Translations under genes and position numbers: made by a program | In this document: positions 40,528 to 48,396 of the stretch, in pieces | Numbering within the stretch: the stretch's first letter is position 1 | Layout: the number at the start of each line of letters is the position of its first letter | Notes under the pieces: generated by a model | What the model was told of the DNA's origin: nothing | Database searches by the model: none | Seen by the model: only the letters and a program-made list of their open reading frames with translations | NCBI GenBank assembly: GCA_028285445.1 | Contig: JANQPQ010000015.1 | Span: 115,876 to 179,875, forward strand | DNA from: Cyclobacteriaceae bacterium | GTDB taxonomy: Bacteria > Bacteroidota > Bacteroidia > Cytophagales > Cyclobacteriaceae | Direction of reading: 5' to 3' | Length of the DNA stretch: 64,000 nucleotides

Positions 40528-41307
40528 TTAAATTTCGATTTCTAATGAGACTGGGCAATGGTCAGACCCTTCAAGGTCTTTGAACATGTCTGTTTCTTTG
40601 ATTCCGGTTTTAATGCGATCACTAACCAGAAAATAATCAATGCGCCAGCCTTTGTTATTAGCACGCGCATTAAACATGTAACTCCAATACGAGTAAGCGA
40701 TCTTTTCAGGATAAAGATGTCGGAAGCTGTCTACAAATTCTTCGCCCAATAGGTTGGTGAAACCGTCTATTTCTTCCTGTGTGTAGCCAGCTGTTTTATT
40801 ATAGTTAGATTTAGGATTGGCCAAGTCTTCGGCTGTATGCGCCACATTAAAATCACCGCAAGCAATTACCGGTTTTTTCTTATCCAGATTACGAAGGAAT
40901 TTACCAAAGTCAACATCCCAGCCCTGGCGATAGGGCAATCTGGGTAAGCCTCGCCCTGAATTAGGCACATAAACCGTTACCAGATAAAAGTTTTCATATT
41001 CAGCAGTTATCACCCTACCCTCCTGATCGTGCTTAGAGATGCCCATATCGTAGATCACATTGATCGGCTCCGTTTTGCTGATGATTGCGGTGCCGGAATA
41101 ACCCTTGCGCTCCTTTGAGGAATTTACATAGCTGTGCTTGTAATCTTTGAGAAGATCGGTGATGGTTTTCACCTCCTCACTTTGGGCCTTGGTCTCCTGC
41201 AGACAAAGTATATCGGGTTTCAGCTCAGCCAGACTTTTTTGGAATCCTTTCTTCATAATAGCCCTAAGGCCATTTACATTCCAGGTTACGATTTTGAGTT
41301 GCGACAT
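40528..41307 (-). CDS. xth: Exodeoxyribonuclease III
   Basis: A 259-residue AP endonuclease/3'-5' exonuclease of the ExoIII family. All motifs are present: the opening asparagine (KIVTWNVNGLRA), the glutamate (DILCLQETKAQ), the tyrosine (VYVPNSGRG), the aspartate/asparagine (VIACGDFNVAH), DYFLVSD, and the closing SDHCPVSLEIE. It acts in base-excision repair. Standard length. It is 33 bp downstream of the ABC permease gene on the same strand. Confidence 0.96.
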   Translation of the reverse strand: MSQLKIVTWNVNGLRAIMKKGFQKSLAELKPDILCLQETKAQSEEVKTITDLLKDYKHSYVNSSKERKGYSGTAIISKTEPINVIYDMGISKHDQEGRVITAEYENFYLVTVYVPNSGRGLPRLPYRQGWDVDFGKFLRNLDKKKPVIACGDFNVAHTAEDLANPKSNYNKTAGYTQEEIDGFTNLLGEEFVDSFRHLYPEKIAYSYWSYMFNARANNKGWRIDYFLVSDRIKTGIKETDMFKDLEGSDHCPVSLEIEI

Positions 41308-41340
41308 GCGAGCAATTTAGCCAATCGCTCTGAATAAATG

Positions 41341-43761
41341 CTACTCCCTGCCGATGGTCTCTGCGGGGCTTTTAATTGCTGCCGAAACCGACTGATAACT
41401 GATGGTAAGCAGGGCCAATAAGAGGGCGGCAACTCCTGCCAAAAGAAAAACTCCAAGTCCAACTTCAGTTTTGTAAGAAAAAGTATTGAGCCAACGCTGC
41501 ACCGCGTAGTAAGCCACCGGCCAGGCGACAACGTTGGCAATGATCAACAGTTTTACGAAGTCGCTAGAAAAAGTAAGGATAATATTCCTGGTAGAAGCAC
41601 CAAGAACTTTTCTAACAGCAAACTCTTTGGTGCGTTGCTCGGCGGCAAATACCGACATACCAAACAAACCCAGGCATGCGATAAAGATGGCCAATCCCGT
41701 GAAATAGGTAACAATGCGGCCTAGCTGGCTTTCAAATTGATAAACTGCTTGCAGTCTTTCGTCAAGAAAACGATATTCCATCGGCCGATTCGGAGCCAAG
41801 TCAGTCCAGGCTTTGTCAATTTGAGCAACTGTTTCCTGCAGATTATTGGTATTAAGCCTGATGGCCATATTTGGCATAGCAAAGTTGAACAAGCCAAGAA
41901 TCAATGGCCTGATGTTATCGTGTAGAGGCGCATAGTGAAAATCTTCAACTATGCCGATAATTGGCCCCGGCACCGTCCTGCGGTCACCACTGGTGATTAC
42001 CCGCCCCAAGGCTGGTTCTAGATTGTAGGCTTTTACAGCAGCCTCATTGACAATATAAGCAGTGGTAGTATCCATAGTTCTTTCAAACCCTCTGCCCTCT
42101 TTTAGTTGCAATTGGTAAGTATCCAGGAAGTCATGGCTGACAAACATAAAATCCACAGCCTCCCTTTCTTCATCGTCGGTACCGGCAAAGCCGATAGAAC
42201 GTAACTGGGCCCCTTCACCCACAATGCGATTGTGTCTGGTGATGGCTTCAACCCCTGGAATGAGCAAAGCGCGTTCTTTAAACGTCTCATACACATGTTG
42301 CTGTGGTAAAGCCAGGTTGCCCAGTGGACTGCCCGCTACTTTCACCACCAACACCTGCTCTTTACTAAACCCCAACTTCTTTCCCTGGATATAAGATAGT
42401 TGTTTGCTTATAGCTAAGATGGCAACAAGTAGTATTACTGTGATGGCCATTTGGGCCGTTACCAGGACGCTACGTAACACTCTTCCTTTCTTCGATTTTG
42501 AGAATTCTCCTTTGAGCGTTTGGGAAGGCTGATAAGATGACAAGAAAAAGGCCGGGTAGATTCCAGACAATACGCCAATAATAAACGTTACGCCAAACAA
42601 GAACAGTACGCTATTAAGCACTCCAAGCTGTTGCAGCCCGGGAGCTATAAAATGCAGGTCAGGGACCAATGCACTGAGCACATAGATTAGGCCCACGGCT
42701 ATTACAATGCCAATGAATGTCATTAATAGCGATTCTGTCAAAAACTGGATGATTAACTCCGGTCGCCTGGCCCCCAGTACTTTCCTCATACCCACTTCCC
42801 GGGCCCTCTTAAGAGAGCGTGCAGTAGCCATATTCATGAAATTGATAGAGGCCACCAACATTACCAGAACGGCCGTGACAGCAAAAATATAGATGTAGGT
42901 GATGTCGTTATTGGGCTGTAGCTCGTTGCGGTAGTTGGAATGAAGCCGGATATCCTTAACTGGCTGAATAAAGAACTTTACGGCCTTACGGGTAGGAGGA
43001 AAATATTTATCCGCGATTTGCTGTAAGCTTGCTTCGAACTGCGCGGGATCAACTCCCGGCTCCAGCTTCATATAGGTCCAGAATTGGTAGTTAAACCAAC
43101 TTTGGAAGTTATTTATCGTGCGCTCCCTTAAGGTAAGGAAAACGCTTTCCAGGGAAGCGAAAGCGCTGTAACGGAAGTGCGTGTTTTCGGGCGCATTTGC
43201 GATTACCCCTGTGATGCGATACTCGCTGTTAGTGTTATTCAGATTAACGGTAAGCGTGCGGCCCACTACTGACTCCTCTCCGAAGTATTTTATAGCCATG
43301 TCCTGAGAGAGCACTAATGAGTTGGGCTCAACGAGCGCGGTATTTATATCGCCATGCAGAAAGGACACAGTTAATATATTGAAGATGGCCTGGTCGGCAA
43401 ATACCAGGTCCTGCTCAGTAAATGCCAGCTCCCCATTCCTCAGGCTTGGATCCATGTTAAAGAGTCGAACCATTCTTGCGGCCTCCATTACGCCCGTATA
43501 CTCGGTTAGCAGTGCCTCCGCTACACCATAAGAAACACTGACCTGCCCTTTGGTGGCATCAGCGGGGTCGTTGTGGATGCCCACCCTATAGAGCTGATCA
43601 AGATCGTTGTGGTAGTTATCATAGCTCAACTCCCTGCTGATATAGAGGGTAATAAGCGTACAACAGGCGATACCTAGTGCCAAACCGGTAAGGTTTATGG
43701 TGGCGGTGAGCTTGTTCTTTCTGATGTTGTTGAGGGTAATTCGTAGGTAATTCCTAAGCAT
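41341..43761 (-). CDS. FtsX-like ABC transporter permease (MacB_PCD type)
   Basis: An 806-residue permease with two MacB_PCD periplasmic domains and two FtsX membrane modules, the large form typical of Bacteroidota. It opens LRITLNNIRKNKLTATINLTGLALGIACCTLI. The membrane modules are near 285-430 (FAVTAVLVMLVASINFMNMATARSLKRAREVGMRKVLGA) and 680-800 (ACLGLFGMSVFAAEQRTKEFAVRKVLGAS). No ATP-binding subunit is adjacent. Such permeases work with MacB-type ATPases in macrolide, lipoprotein or peptide export; the substrate is unknown. Confidence 0.92.
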   Translation of the reverse strand: MLRNYLRITLNNIRKNKLTATINLTGLALGIACCTLITLYISRELSYDNYHNDLDQLYRVGIHNDPADATKGQVSVSYGVAEALLTEYTGVMEAARMVRLFNMDPSLRNGELAFTEQDLVFADQAIFNILTVSFLHGDINTALVEPNSLVLSQDMAIKYFGEESVVGRTLTVNLNNTNSEYRITGVIANAPENTHFRYSAFASLESVFLTLRERTINNFQSWFNYQFWTYMKLEPGVDPAQFEASLQQIADKYFPPTRKAVKFFIQPVKDIRLHSNYRNELQPNNDITYIYIFAVTAVLVMLVASINFMNMATARSLKRAREVGMRKVLGARRPELIIQFLTESLLMTFIGIVIAVGLIYVLSALVPDLHFIAPGLQQLGVLNSVLFLFGVTFIIGVLSGIYPAFFLSSYQPSQTLKGEFSKSKKGRVLRSVLVTAQMAITVILLVAILAISKQLSYIQGKKLGFSKEQVLVVKVAGSPLGNLALPQQHVYETFKERALLIPGVEAITRHNRIVGEGAQLRSIGFAGTDDEEREAVDFMFVSHDFLDTYQLQLKEGRGFERTMDTTTAYIVNEAAVKAYNLEPALGRVITSGDRRTVPGPIIGIVEDFHYAPLHDNIRPLILGLFNFAMPNMAIRLNTNNLQETVAQIDKAWTDLAPNRPMEYRFLDERLQAVYQFESQLGRIVTYFTGLAIFIACLGLFGMSVFAAEQRTKEFAVRKVLGASTRNIILTFSSDFVKLLIIANVVAWPVAYYAVQRWLNTFSYKTEVGLGVFLLAGVAALLLALLTISYQSVSAAIKSPAETIGRE

Positions 43762-43914
43762 TGTGGACTTGAGTTAATCTTTTCTGTTTAACTGGATTAA
43801 CACCAAAATTGTTAGTGCTTTTTTGCGTTTGGTACTTATAGTCAACTAGGCTCTAATAAAATATTTCTTCTGGCAGACCGTCTTCAGTAGTGAAAGGATT
43901 AAAACAATAACAAC

Positions 43915-44190
43915 ATGAATACGCAAGTAATTAAGTCGATAGTGATTGGTGCTCTGTTGGGAGCCCTCATTTTCGCGATACCGTTTATGGCTATCAAGCT
44001 ATTCTTCTTCTTGCTGGTAGTGGGTTTAGTGTTCAAACTAATCAGAGGCCGCGGCAGAAGATACTACGGCCCCGCTGGTTGGGCTTACGCCGACAAAATT
44101 CGGCAAATGAGCGACGACGAATACCAGCAATTTAAGAACCGCTATAGCAGATACTGCTGGGGTGGGCAAGATTCAGAAACTTCTAAATAG
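43915..44190 (+). CDS. Small membrane protein
   Basis: A 91-residue protein with one long hydrophobic region (SIVIGALLGALIFAIPFMAIKLFFFLLVVGLVFKLI, possibly two spans). A basic glycine/arginine-rich link (RGRGRRYYGPAGWAYADK) and a short acidic/aromatic cytoplasmic part (RQMSDDEYQQFKNRYSRYCWGG) follow. It is not a recognised family. The next gene is 9 bp downstream on the same strand, so the two form an operon. Confidence 0.75.
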   Translation: MNTQVIKSIVIGALLGALIFAIPFMAIKLFFFLLVVGLVFKLIRGRGRRYYGPAGWAYADKIRQMSDDEYQQFKNRYSRYCWGGQDSETSK

Positions 44191-44199
44191 GATAAGGTT

Positions 44200-44427
44200 A
44201 TGAAACGACGATCAAAATTTCTGATAGGGCTATTCTCGGCTGCATTGACCTTCAGTGCGCTAACTGTAACTATGGGCACTGAACATTGGCACCGAGGTTA
44301 CTACCATGGCCACTACCACGAACATAGTGGCCACTGGAAACATCACCATCATGGTGATCGGGATTATGATGACCATCGAGATTATGAGGGGAAGGAACAT
44401 GAGGGGGATAGTACGCAGGGGATTTGA
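44200..44427 (+). CDS. Histidine-rich exported protein
   Basis: A 75-residue protein with a signal peptide (LLIGLFSAALTFSALTV-like) and a mature part dominated by histidine, tyrosine and acidic residues (EHWHRGYYHGHYHEHSGHWKHHHHGDRDYDDH). This composition suggests periplasmic binding of zinc, nickel or copper, as in CpxP/Spy-adjacent histidine-rich proteins. It follows the small membrane protein in one operon, and its stop codon lies inside the operon's terminator stem-loop. The metal role is inference from composition. Confidence 0.75.
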   Translation: MKRRSKFLIGLFSAALTFSALTVTMGTEHWHRGYYHGHYHEHSGHWKHHHHGDRDYDDHRDYEGKEHEGDSTQGI

Positions 44428-44441
44428 TCCCCTGTTTTTTT
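44416..44441 (+). terminator. Terminator overlapping the histidine-rich gene's stop codon
   Basis: CAGGGGATTTGATCCCCTG (44416-44434), a perfect 8-bp stem with a 3-base loop, followed by seven T residues. The TGA stop at 44425-44427 begins in the loop. Confidence 0.88.
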
Positions 44442-44461
44442 GTTTCAATTAATCAAACCGT

Positions 44462-44583
44462 GATTCCTGCGAAAGCAGGAGCTTCCAGGAAATCTTCGAT
44501 ACCAGTGCTCGTAACAAGCGGCATTGTTTTCGGCTTTGGGTCAGCAGGGGTTGTGGGGCTGGAAAACCCGCCGCGGTTACGAG
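44462..44583. repeat. Hairpin with GNRA loop plus nested inverted repeat
   Basis: CCTGCGAAAGCAGG (44467-44480) is a perfect 5-bp stem closed by a GAAA tetraloop. It is followed by CTCGTAAC (44508-44515) facing GTTACGAG (44576-44583), inside which GCGGC pairs with GCCGC and GTTTTC (44526-44531) with GAAAAC (44562-44567). Together this is about 120 bp of potentially folded RNA or a repeat element. Confidence 0.6.
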
Positions 44584-44733
44584 TACGCGGCCCAGCGGCC
44601 GTGGAGCGAAAAATGCATTGAATGCTATTAATGCGACTGACTGTTCCGGGAATAGGGGCAATTTTCAAACTATTTCCCCTTCTAGGTGTAGTTTTTAACT
44701 ACACCCTCACATCAATGAGGTATGCATTTCATA

Positions 44734-44767
44734 GCAACAAGATCCCTCGACAAGGCTCGGGATGACA
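44734..44767 (+). repeat. ATCCCTCGACAAGG repeat, copy 2
   Basis: GCAACAAGATCCCTCGACAA then GGCTCGGGATGACA. ATCCC pairs with GGGAT. It differs from the copy at 45173-45206 at one position. The two copies face the same way and flank the 21-bp array. Confidence 0.85.
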
Positions 44768-44792
44768 AGGCAGGCATGACAGATCCTGCCTT
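44767..44792. repeat. 8-bp perfect hairpin
   Basis: AAGGCAGG (44767-44774) pairs perfectly with CCTGCCTT (44785-44792) around a 10-base loop, directly following the repeat copy and 30 bp before the tandem array. Confidence 0.65.
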
Positions 44793-44822
44793 AGGTCTGC
44801 CATGTGCCACCTCCTAGCTTAA

Positions 44823-45137
44823 ACACCACTTTTTGTCAGTTTTTGGTGCGTGTTTGATACTAAAAGACCCGAAACCGACTCTTTAGGACCCAAAATTTCC
44901 CTCTCATAGACCCAAGTTTGCCTCTCAAACACCCAAAATTGCTTCTTTTATACCCCCGTTTGCTTCTTTAACATGCGAAAACGATTATTTAACATGCAGT
45001 CTTGCTTCTTAAACATTCAATGTTGCCATTTCAATATCCAGGCTTGTCAGTATTAGAGCCAAGTTTGTCAGTTTTTAAGTCATGCTTGATATTATAAGAA
45101 CCGAAGTTGAGTCTTTGGGAGTCATGATTAGGGTGCG
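44823..45137. repeat. Degenerate tandem array with exact 21-bp period
   Basis: About 14-15 consecutive units of 21 bp without a break in phase over 300 bp. Units begin at 44823, 44844, 44865, 44886, 44907, 44928, 44949, 44970, 44991, 45012, 45033, 45054, 45075, 45096 and (weak) 45117. The best-conserved core is CCCAAGTTTGCTTCTTT; for example CCCAAGTTTGCCTCTCA at 44911, CCCAAAATTGCTTCTTT at 44932 and CCCCCGTTTGCTTCTTT at 44953. A higher-order repeat is also seen: the segment from 44835 (GTCAGTTTTT) resembles that from 45067. Both strands are interrupted by stops, so it is not coding. Confidence 0.85.
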
Positions 45138-45172
45138 AGGTTGATAAAGTTTCTGAAACGTTTTACCCCGTG

Positions 45173-45206
45173 GCAACAAGATCCCTCGACAGGGCTCGGG
45201 ATGACA
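45173..45206 (+). repeat. ATCCCTCGACAGGG repeat, copy 3
   Basis: GCAACAAGATCCCTCGACAG then GGCTCGGGATGACA, one substitution from the copy at 44734-44767 and in the same orientation, 439 bp apart start to start, enclosing the tandem array. Confidence 0.85.
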
Positions 45207-45295
45207 ATAGAACTTCAACAAATTGGGAAGAATTATGGCGTAGTAGTAACTTTCCTTAATCGTGGGTTCTAAAACAAATAATTCTCTTTCCTAAA

Positions 45296-45718
45296 ATGAA
45301 GCAATCTATCGTGCATATTGCCTTGGTAGTTCAAGACTATGATGAAGCCATAGAATTCTACACCCAAAAACTTCACTTCGATTTAATTGAAGACACCTAC
45401 CAGCCCGAGCAAGACAAGCGCTGGGTAGTCATATCACCACCGGGATCTTCAGGTACCACCATCCTATTGGCGAGAGCCTCCAAACCAGAACAGGAGGAGT
45501 TTATTGGAAATCAGGCTGGAGGCCGGGTCTTTCTATTCCTAAATACAGATGATTTTTGGAGGGATTACAACGAGATGGTGGCAAAAGGAATCGAATTTGT
45601 AAGGGAACCAAAAGAGGCAGACTATGGCACAGTGGCTGTGTTTAAGGACCTTTATGGAAACCTCTGGGATTTACTTCAGCTGAAGGCAGACCACCCCTTG
45701 GCAGAAAGAGGTATGTAA
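45296..45718 (+). CDS. VOC-family (glyoxalase-like) protein
   Basis: A 140-residue vicinal-oxygen-chelate protein with one paired beta-alpha-beta-beta-beta unit: IVHIALVVQDYDEAIEFYTQKLHFDLIED, WVVISPPGSSGTTILLAR, then VFLFLNTDDFWRDYNEMVAKGIEFVREP and VAVFKDLYGNLWDLLQL. The metal histidine HIALVV and the closing DLYGNLWDLLQL carry the usual ligands. Members include glyoxalases, dioxygenases and resistance proteins; the substrate is not predictable. Single gene. Confidence 0.9.
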   Translation: MKQSIVHIALVVQDYDEAIEFYTQKLHFDLIEDTYQPEQDKRWVVISPPGSSGTTILLARASKPEQEEFIGNQAGGRVFLFLNTDDFWRDYNEMVAKGIEFVREPKEADYGTVAVFKDLYGNLWDLLQLKADHPLAERGM

Positions 45719-45837
45719 CAGGATTTAAAGCCATCTCCTCCGCCGTCGGCCTCAAAATTCCGTCACCATAATAAGCATTGCTATCCACAGCGCCGCTACC
45801 TATATTAACGACCCATTAAAAATTCAGAGCTGTCGAT

Positions 45838-48396
45838 ATGAAATTCTATCTAACCACCTTACTCGTTTGCCTTAGCCTCCTCGTTAGTGCACAAGATTAT
45901 TTCTTCAAGAAGTTTGAGCCTTTCAACCAAGATATTCCCACTCCGGAAGATTTCCTTGGATATCCAATTGGGTATCAGCACACCCGGCACGATCAGATTG
46001 TAGCCTACCTCGAGAAATTGGCTGAAGTTTCCGATAGAGCAACTATCACCTACTACGGAAATACTTATGAGCATCGCAAACTGGTAATTCTCAACATCAG
46101 TACTCCTGAGAATATATCCAATCTGGAGTCATTACGCACCCAGCATCTTAAAGCAGTAGACCCCAATAACAGTGATGATCTCTCGCAACTGCCCATCTTC
46201 ATTAACCTTGGATATAATGTGCACGGCAATGAGCCTTCAAGCTCTGAGGCCGCCTTGCTTACAGCATATACACTGGTGGCGTCAACAAACAGCACCATTA
46301 CTAACTACCTACAGCAATCAGTAATTTTTGTAGATCCTACCATCAATCCTGATGGACGCGACCGACATACACACTGGGCTAATACGCATAAGGGTAACCC
46401 CTTGGTTGATGATCCAATAGACATTGAGCATTCTGAACTTTCACCTAGTGGCAGAACTAATCATTATTATTTCGACCTCAATAGAGATTGGTGGTTAGCG
46501 ATCCACCCGGAAAGCCGTGGCAAGCTAAACTGGTATCATCAGTGGTATCCCAATGTAGTAACTGACTTTCACGAAATGGGCTCAAACAGCACCTACTTTT
46601 TTGAGCCAATGAAGGCCAATGCCAGTAAGAATCCTATAATGCCCAAAGAAAACTACACCACCTTGAACGAGGCTTTTGCCAAGCATTTTGCGGAAGACCT
46701 GGATGCTATTGGCTCTATGTACTTTACTAAGGAAGTCTTTGATGGCACCTATCCCGGTTATGGTTCTTCCTACCCTGATCTTCAGGGAGCGCTGGCATTA
46801 TTGTTTGAACAAGCCAGTTCAAGGGGTCACGTTCAAAAGCAAAATACAGGAAAACAGATCACTTTTGCTTTTACTATTCGTAACCAGTACACTTCCAGTT
46901 TTGCTACAATTAGGGCATCCGTAGAAAACAAAAGCATTCTCTACAACTACCAGAGAGATTTCTTTAAGAGCGCCCTGGCTAATGCCAGTAGAAGCTCCAC
47001 CAAGGCCTATGTTTTTGGCGATGTGGACGATCCGGTTCGAACCAATGCCTTTCTGGATAAATTGCTAATTCACAAGGTGAAAGTTTATGAGTTGCCAAGA
47101 AACATAACTACCGGCGGAAAAACATTCAGGCCTGGCAGCAGCTACATTGTACCTACAAGGCAACCACAATACCGAATGGTACAAAGTGCTTTCGAGACTT
47201 ACCGGGAGTATACGGATAGCGTTTACTACGATGCTTCGGCATGGTCGCTGGCAAATTTTTACAATATGCCCTACGGGGGAACCTCCTCGTCGCAACTTGG
47301 CAATGAGGTTACGGCCGTGCCAACTGCTAGCTATACGGCCCCAGCCAAAAGTAATTACGCCTACATTATGCCCTGGAAGCCTTATAGTGCTCCGGCGGCT
47401 TTGTACTACCTTCAATCCCAAGGGGCAGTGGCAACTTCAGCCTTCAAGCCATTTCAAATAACTACCGACAAGGGCAGCCGCAGTTTTGGATATGGCGCTA
47501 TTGTACTGCCGGTTGGTCGTCAGTTAATCTCCAGCGACTCACTTTTTACTTTGGTAAGCCATGTGGTAAATGAGTGGGATCTGGATGTAGCCTCAACACA
47601 AACCGGCTACAGCGTTTCAGGAATTGACCTTGGTAGTGGCAATATGCGCGTGCTAAAAACCCCAAAGGCTCTGATGCTAGTTGGCGATGGAGTTAGTTCT
47701 TACGAGCATGGGGAGGTTTGGCACCTATTAGATACTCGGGTTGGCATGCCAATTACAAAAGTGCCGATCAGAAACTTCAACCGCATCAATTTCAACAATT
47801 ATACAGTGATGGTAATGGTTTCAGGTGGTTACCAACAGTTAGACTCAGCTAAGCGAGCCAGGCTAAAATCATGGATCAGAGATGGTAATACTCTAATCAC
47901 AATCAGAAGTGCCTCTGCGTGGGCAATTAATAGCAAGCTTGTAAATGAATCAACAATAAAGGAGCCTAAGGACACGGCGAAGTCTAAGACAGTAAAGCGC
48001 CTCAACTACGGAGATGCCAGAGAACATATTGGTAAGAAGCAGGTTGGGGGTGCGATTTTCCAGGTTGATCTCGACGTTACGCATCCATTGGGCTTCGGTT
48101 ATACCAGAAGGTTACTTCCGGTTTATCGCAATAGTACCGTTTGGTTGGCTCCAAGCAAAAGCCCTTACGGCACTGTTGGCAAGTATACTGCTAACCCTCA
48201 CATTGATGGGTTTATTACGAATGACAATCTGGAGAAATTTCTCAAGCCTTCGGCATCTTTGATAGTAAGTCCGGTAGGTCGGGGCAGAGTGGTAATGTTC
48301 GCCGACAATCCTAACTTCAGAGGATCTTGGTACGGCACCAATAGGTTATTCCTAAATGCACTGTTTCTTGGACAACATATCCAGGTACCGAGGTAA
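45838..48396 (+). CDS. M14-family zinc carboxypeptidase
   Basis: An 852-residue exported peptidase. After a signal peptide (LLVCLSLLVSAQ), the M14 domain covers ~60-380. Zinc ligands are in LGYNVHGNEPSSSEAAL (HxxE) and VTDFHEMGSNSTYF (third histidine); an arginine segment is FDLNRDWW, and the catalytic glutamate is in LLFEQASSRG. The C-terminal half (~400-852) is a GATase1-like/unknown domain (ALMLVGDGVSSYEHGEVWHLLD, VMVMVSGGYQQLDS, GRVVMFADNPNFRGSW). Such large M14 proteins in Bacteroidota are periplasmic or outer-membrane peptidases. It converges on and abuts the amidase gene. Confidence 0.92.
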   Translation: MKFYLTTLLVCLSLLVSAQDYFFKKFEPFNQDIPTPEDFLGYPIGYQHTRHDQIVAYLEKLAEVSDRATITYYGNTYEHRKLVILNISTPENISNLESLRTQHLKAVDPNNSDDLSQLPIFINLGYNVHGNEPSSSEAALLTAYTLVASTNSTITNYLQQSVIFVDPTINPDGRDRHTHWANTHKGNPLVDDPIDIEHSELSPSGRTNHYYFDLNRDWWLAIHPESRGKLNWYHQWYPNVVTDFHEMGSNSTYFFEPMKANASKNPIMPKENYTTLNEAFAKHFAEDLDAIGSMYFTKEVFDGTYPGYGSSYPDLQGALALLFEQASSRGHVQKQNTGKQITFAFTIRNQYTSSFATIRASVENKSILYNYQRDFFKSALANASRSSTKAYVFGDVDDPVRTNAFLDKLLIHKVKVYELPRNITTGGKTFRPGSSYIVPTRQPQYRMVQSAFETYREYTDSVYYDASAWSLANFYNMPYGGTSSSQLGNEVTAVPTASYTAPAKSNYAYIMPWKPYSAPAALYYLQSQGAVATSAFKPFQITTDKGSRSFGYGAIVLPVGRQLISSDSLFTLVSHVVNEWDLDVASTQTGYSVSGIDLGSGNMRVLKTPKALMLVGDGVSSYEHGEVWHLLDTRVGMPITKVPIRNFNRINFNNYTVMVMVSGGYQQLDSAKRARLKSWIRDGNTLITIRSASAWAINSKLVNESTIKEPKDTAKSKTVKRLNYGDAREHIGKKQVGGAIFQVDLDVTHPLGFGYTRRLLPVYRNSTVWLAPSKSPYGTVGKYTANPHIDGFITNDNLEKFLKPSASLIVSPVGRGRVVMFADNPNFRGSWYGTNRLFLNALFLGQHIQVPR

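Larger units (their letters stand above)
44428..45295. other. 870-bp gene-free block of structured repeats
   Basis: No supported gene on either strand; short ORFs here run through repeats. In order it holds a GNRA-loop hairpin and nested inverted repeat (44462-44583), a short unremarkable stretch, an ATCCCTCGAC repeat (44734-44767) overlapping an 8-bp hairpin (44767-44792), the 21-bp-period array (44823-45137), and a second ATCCCTCGAC repeat in the same orientation (45173-45206). The last 90 bp before 45296 show nothing beyond a plausible promoter for the VOC gene. Confidence 0.8.

Noticed and set aside
44424..44668. Short ORFs of 60-71 codons on both strands
   Set aside because: They coincide with the terminator and structured repeats and have no coding signal or start context.
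44823..45137. CRISPR array
   Set aside because: The period is only 21 bp, units are contiguous with no repeat/spacer alternation, similarity is graded, and no cas gene is in the window.
44823..45137. Remnant of a coding heptad-repeat gene
   Set aside because: 21 bp is seven codons, but all frames I translated on both strands hit stops every few units, and no start or RBS precedes the block. Kept only as a distant possibility.
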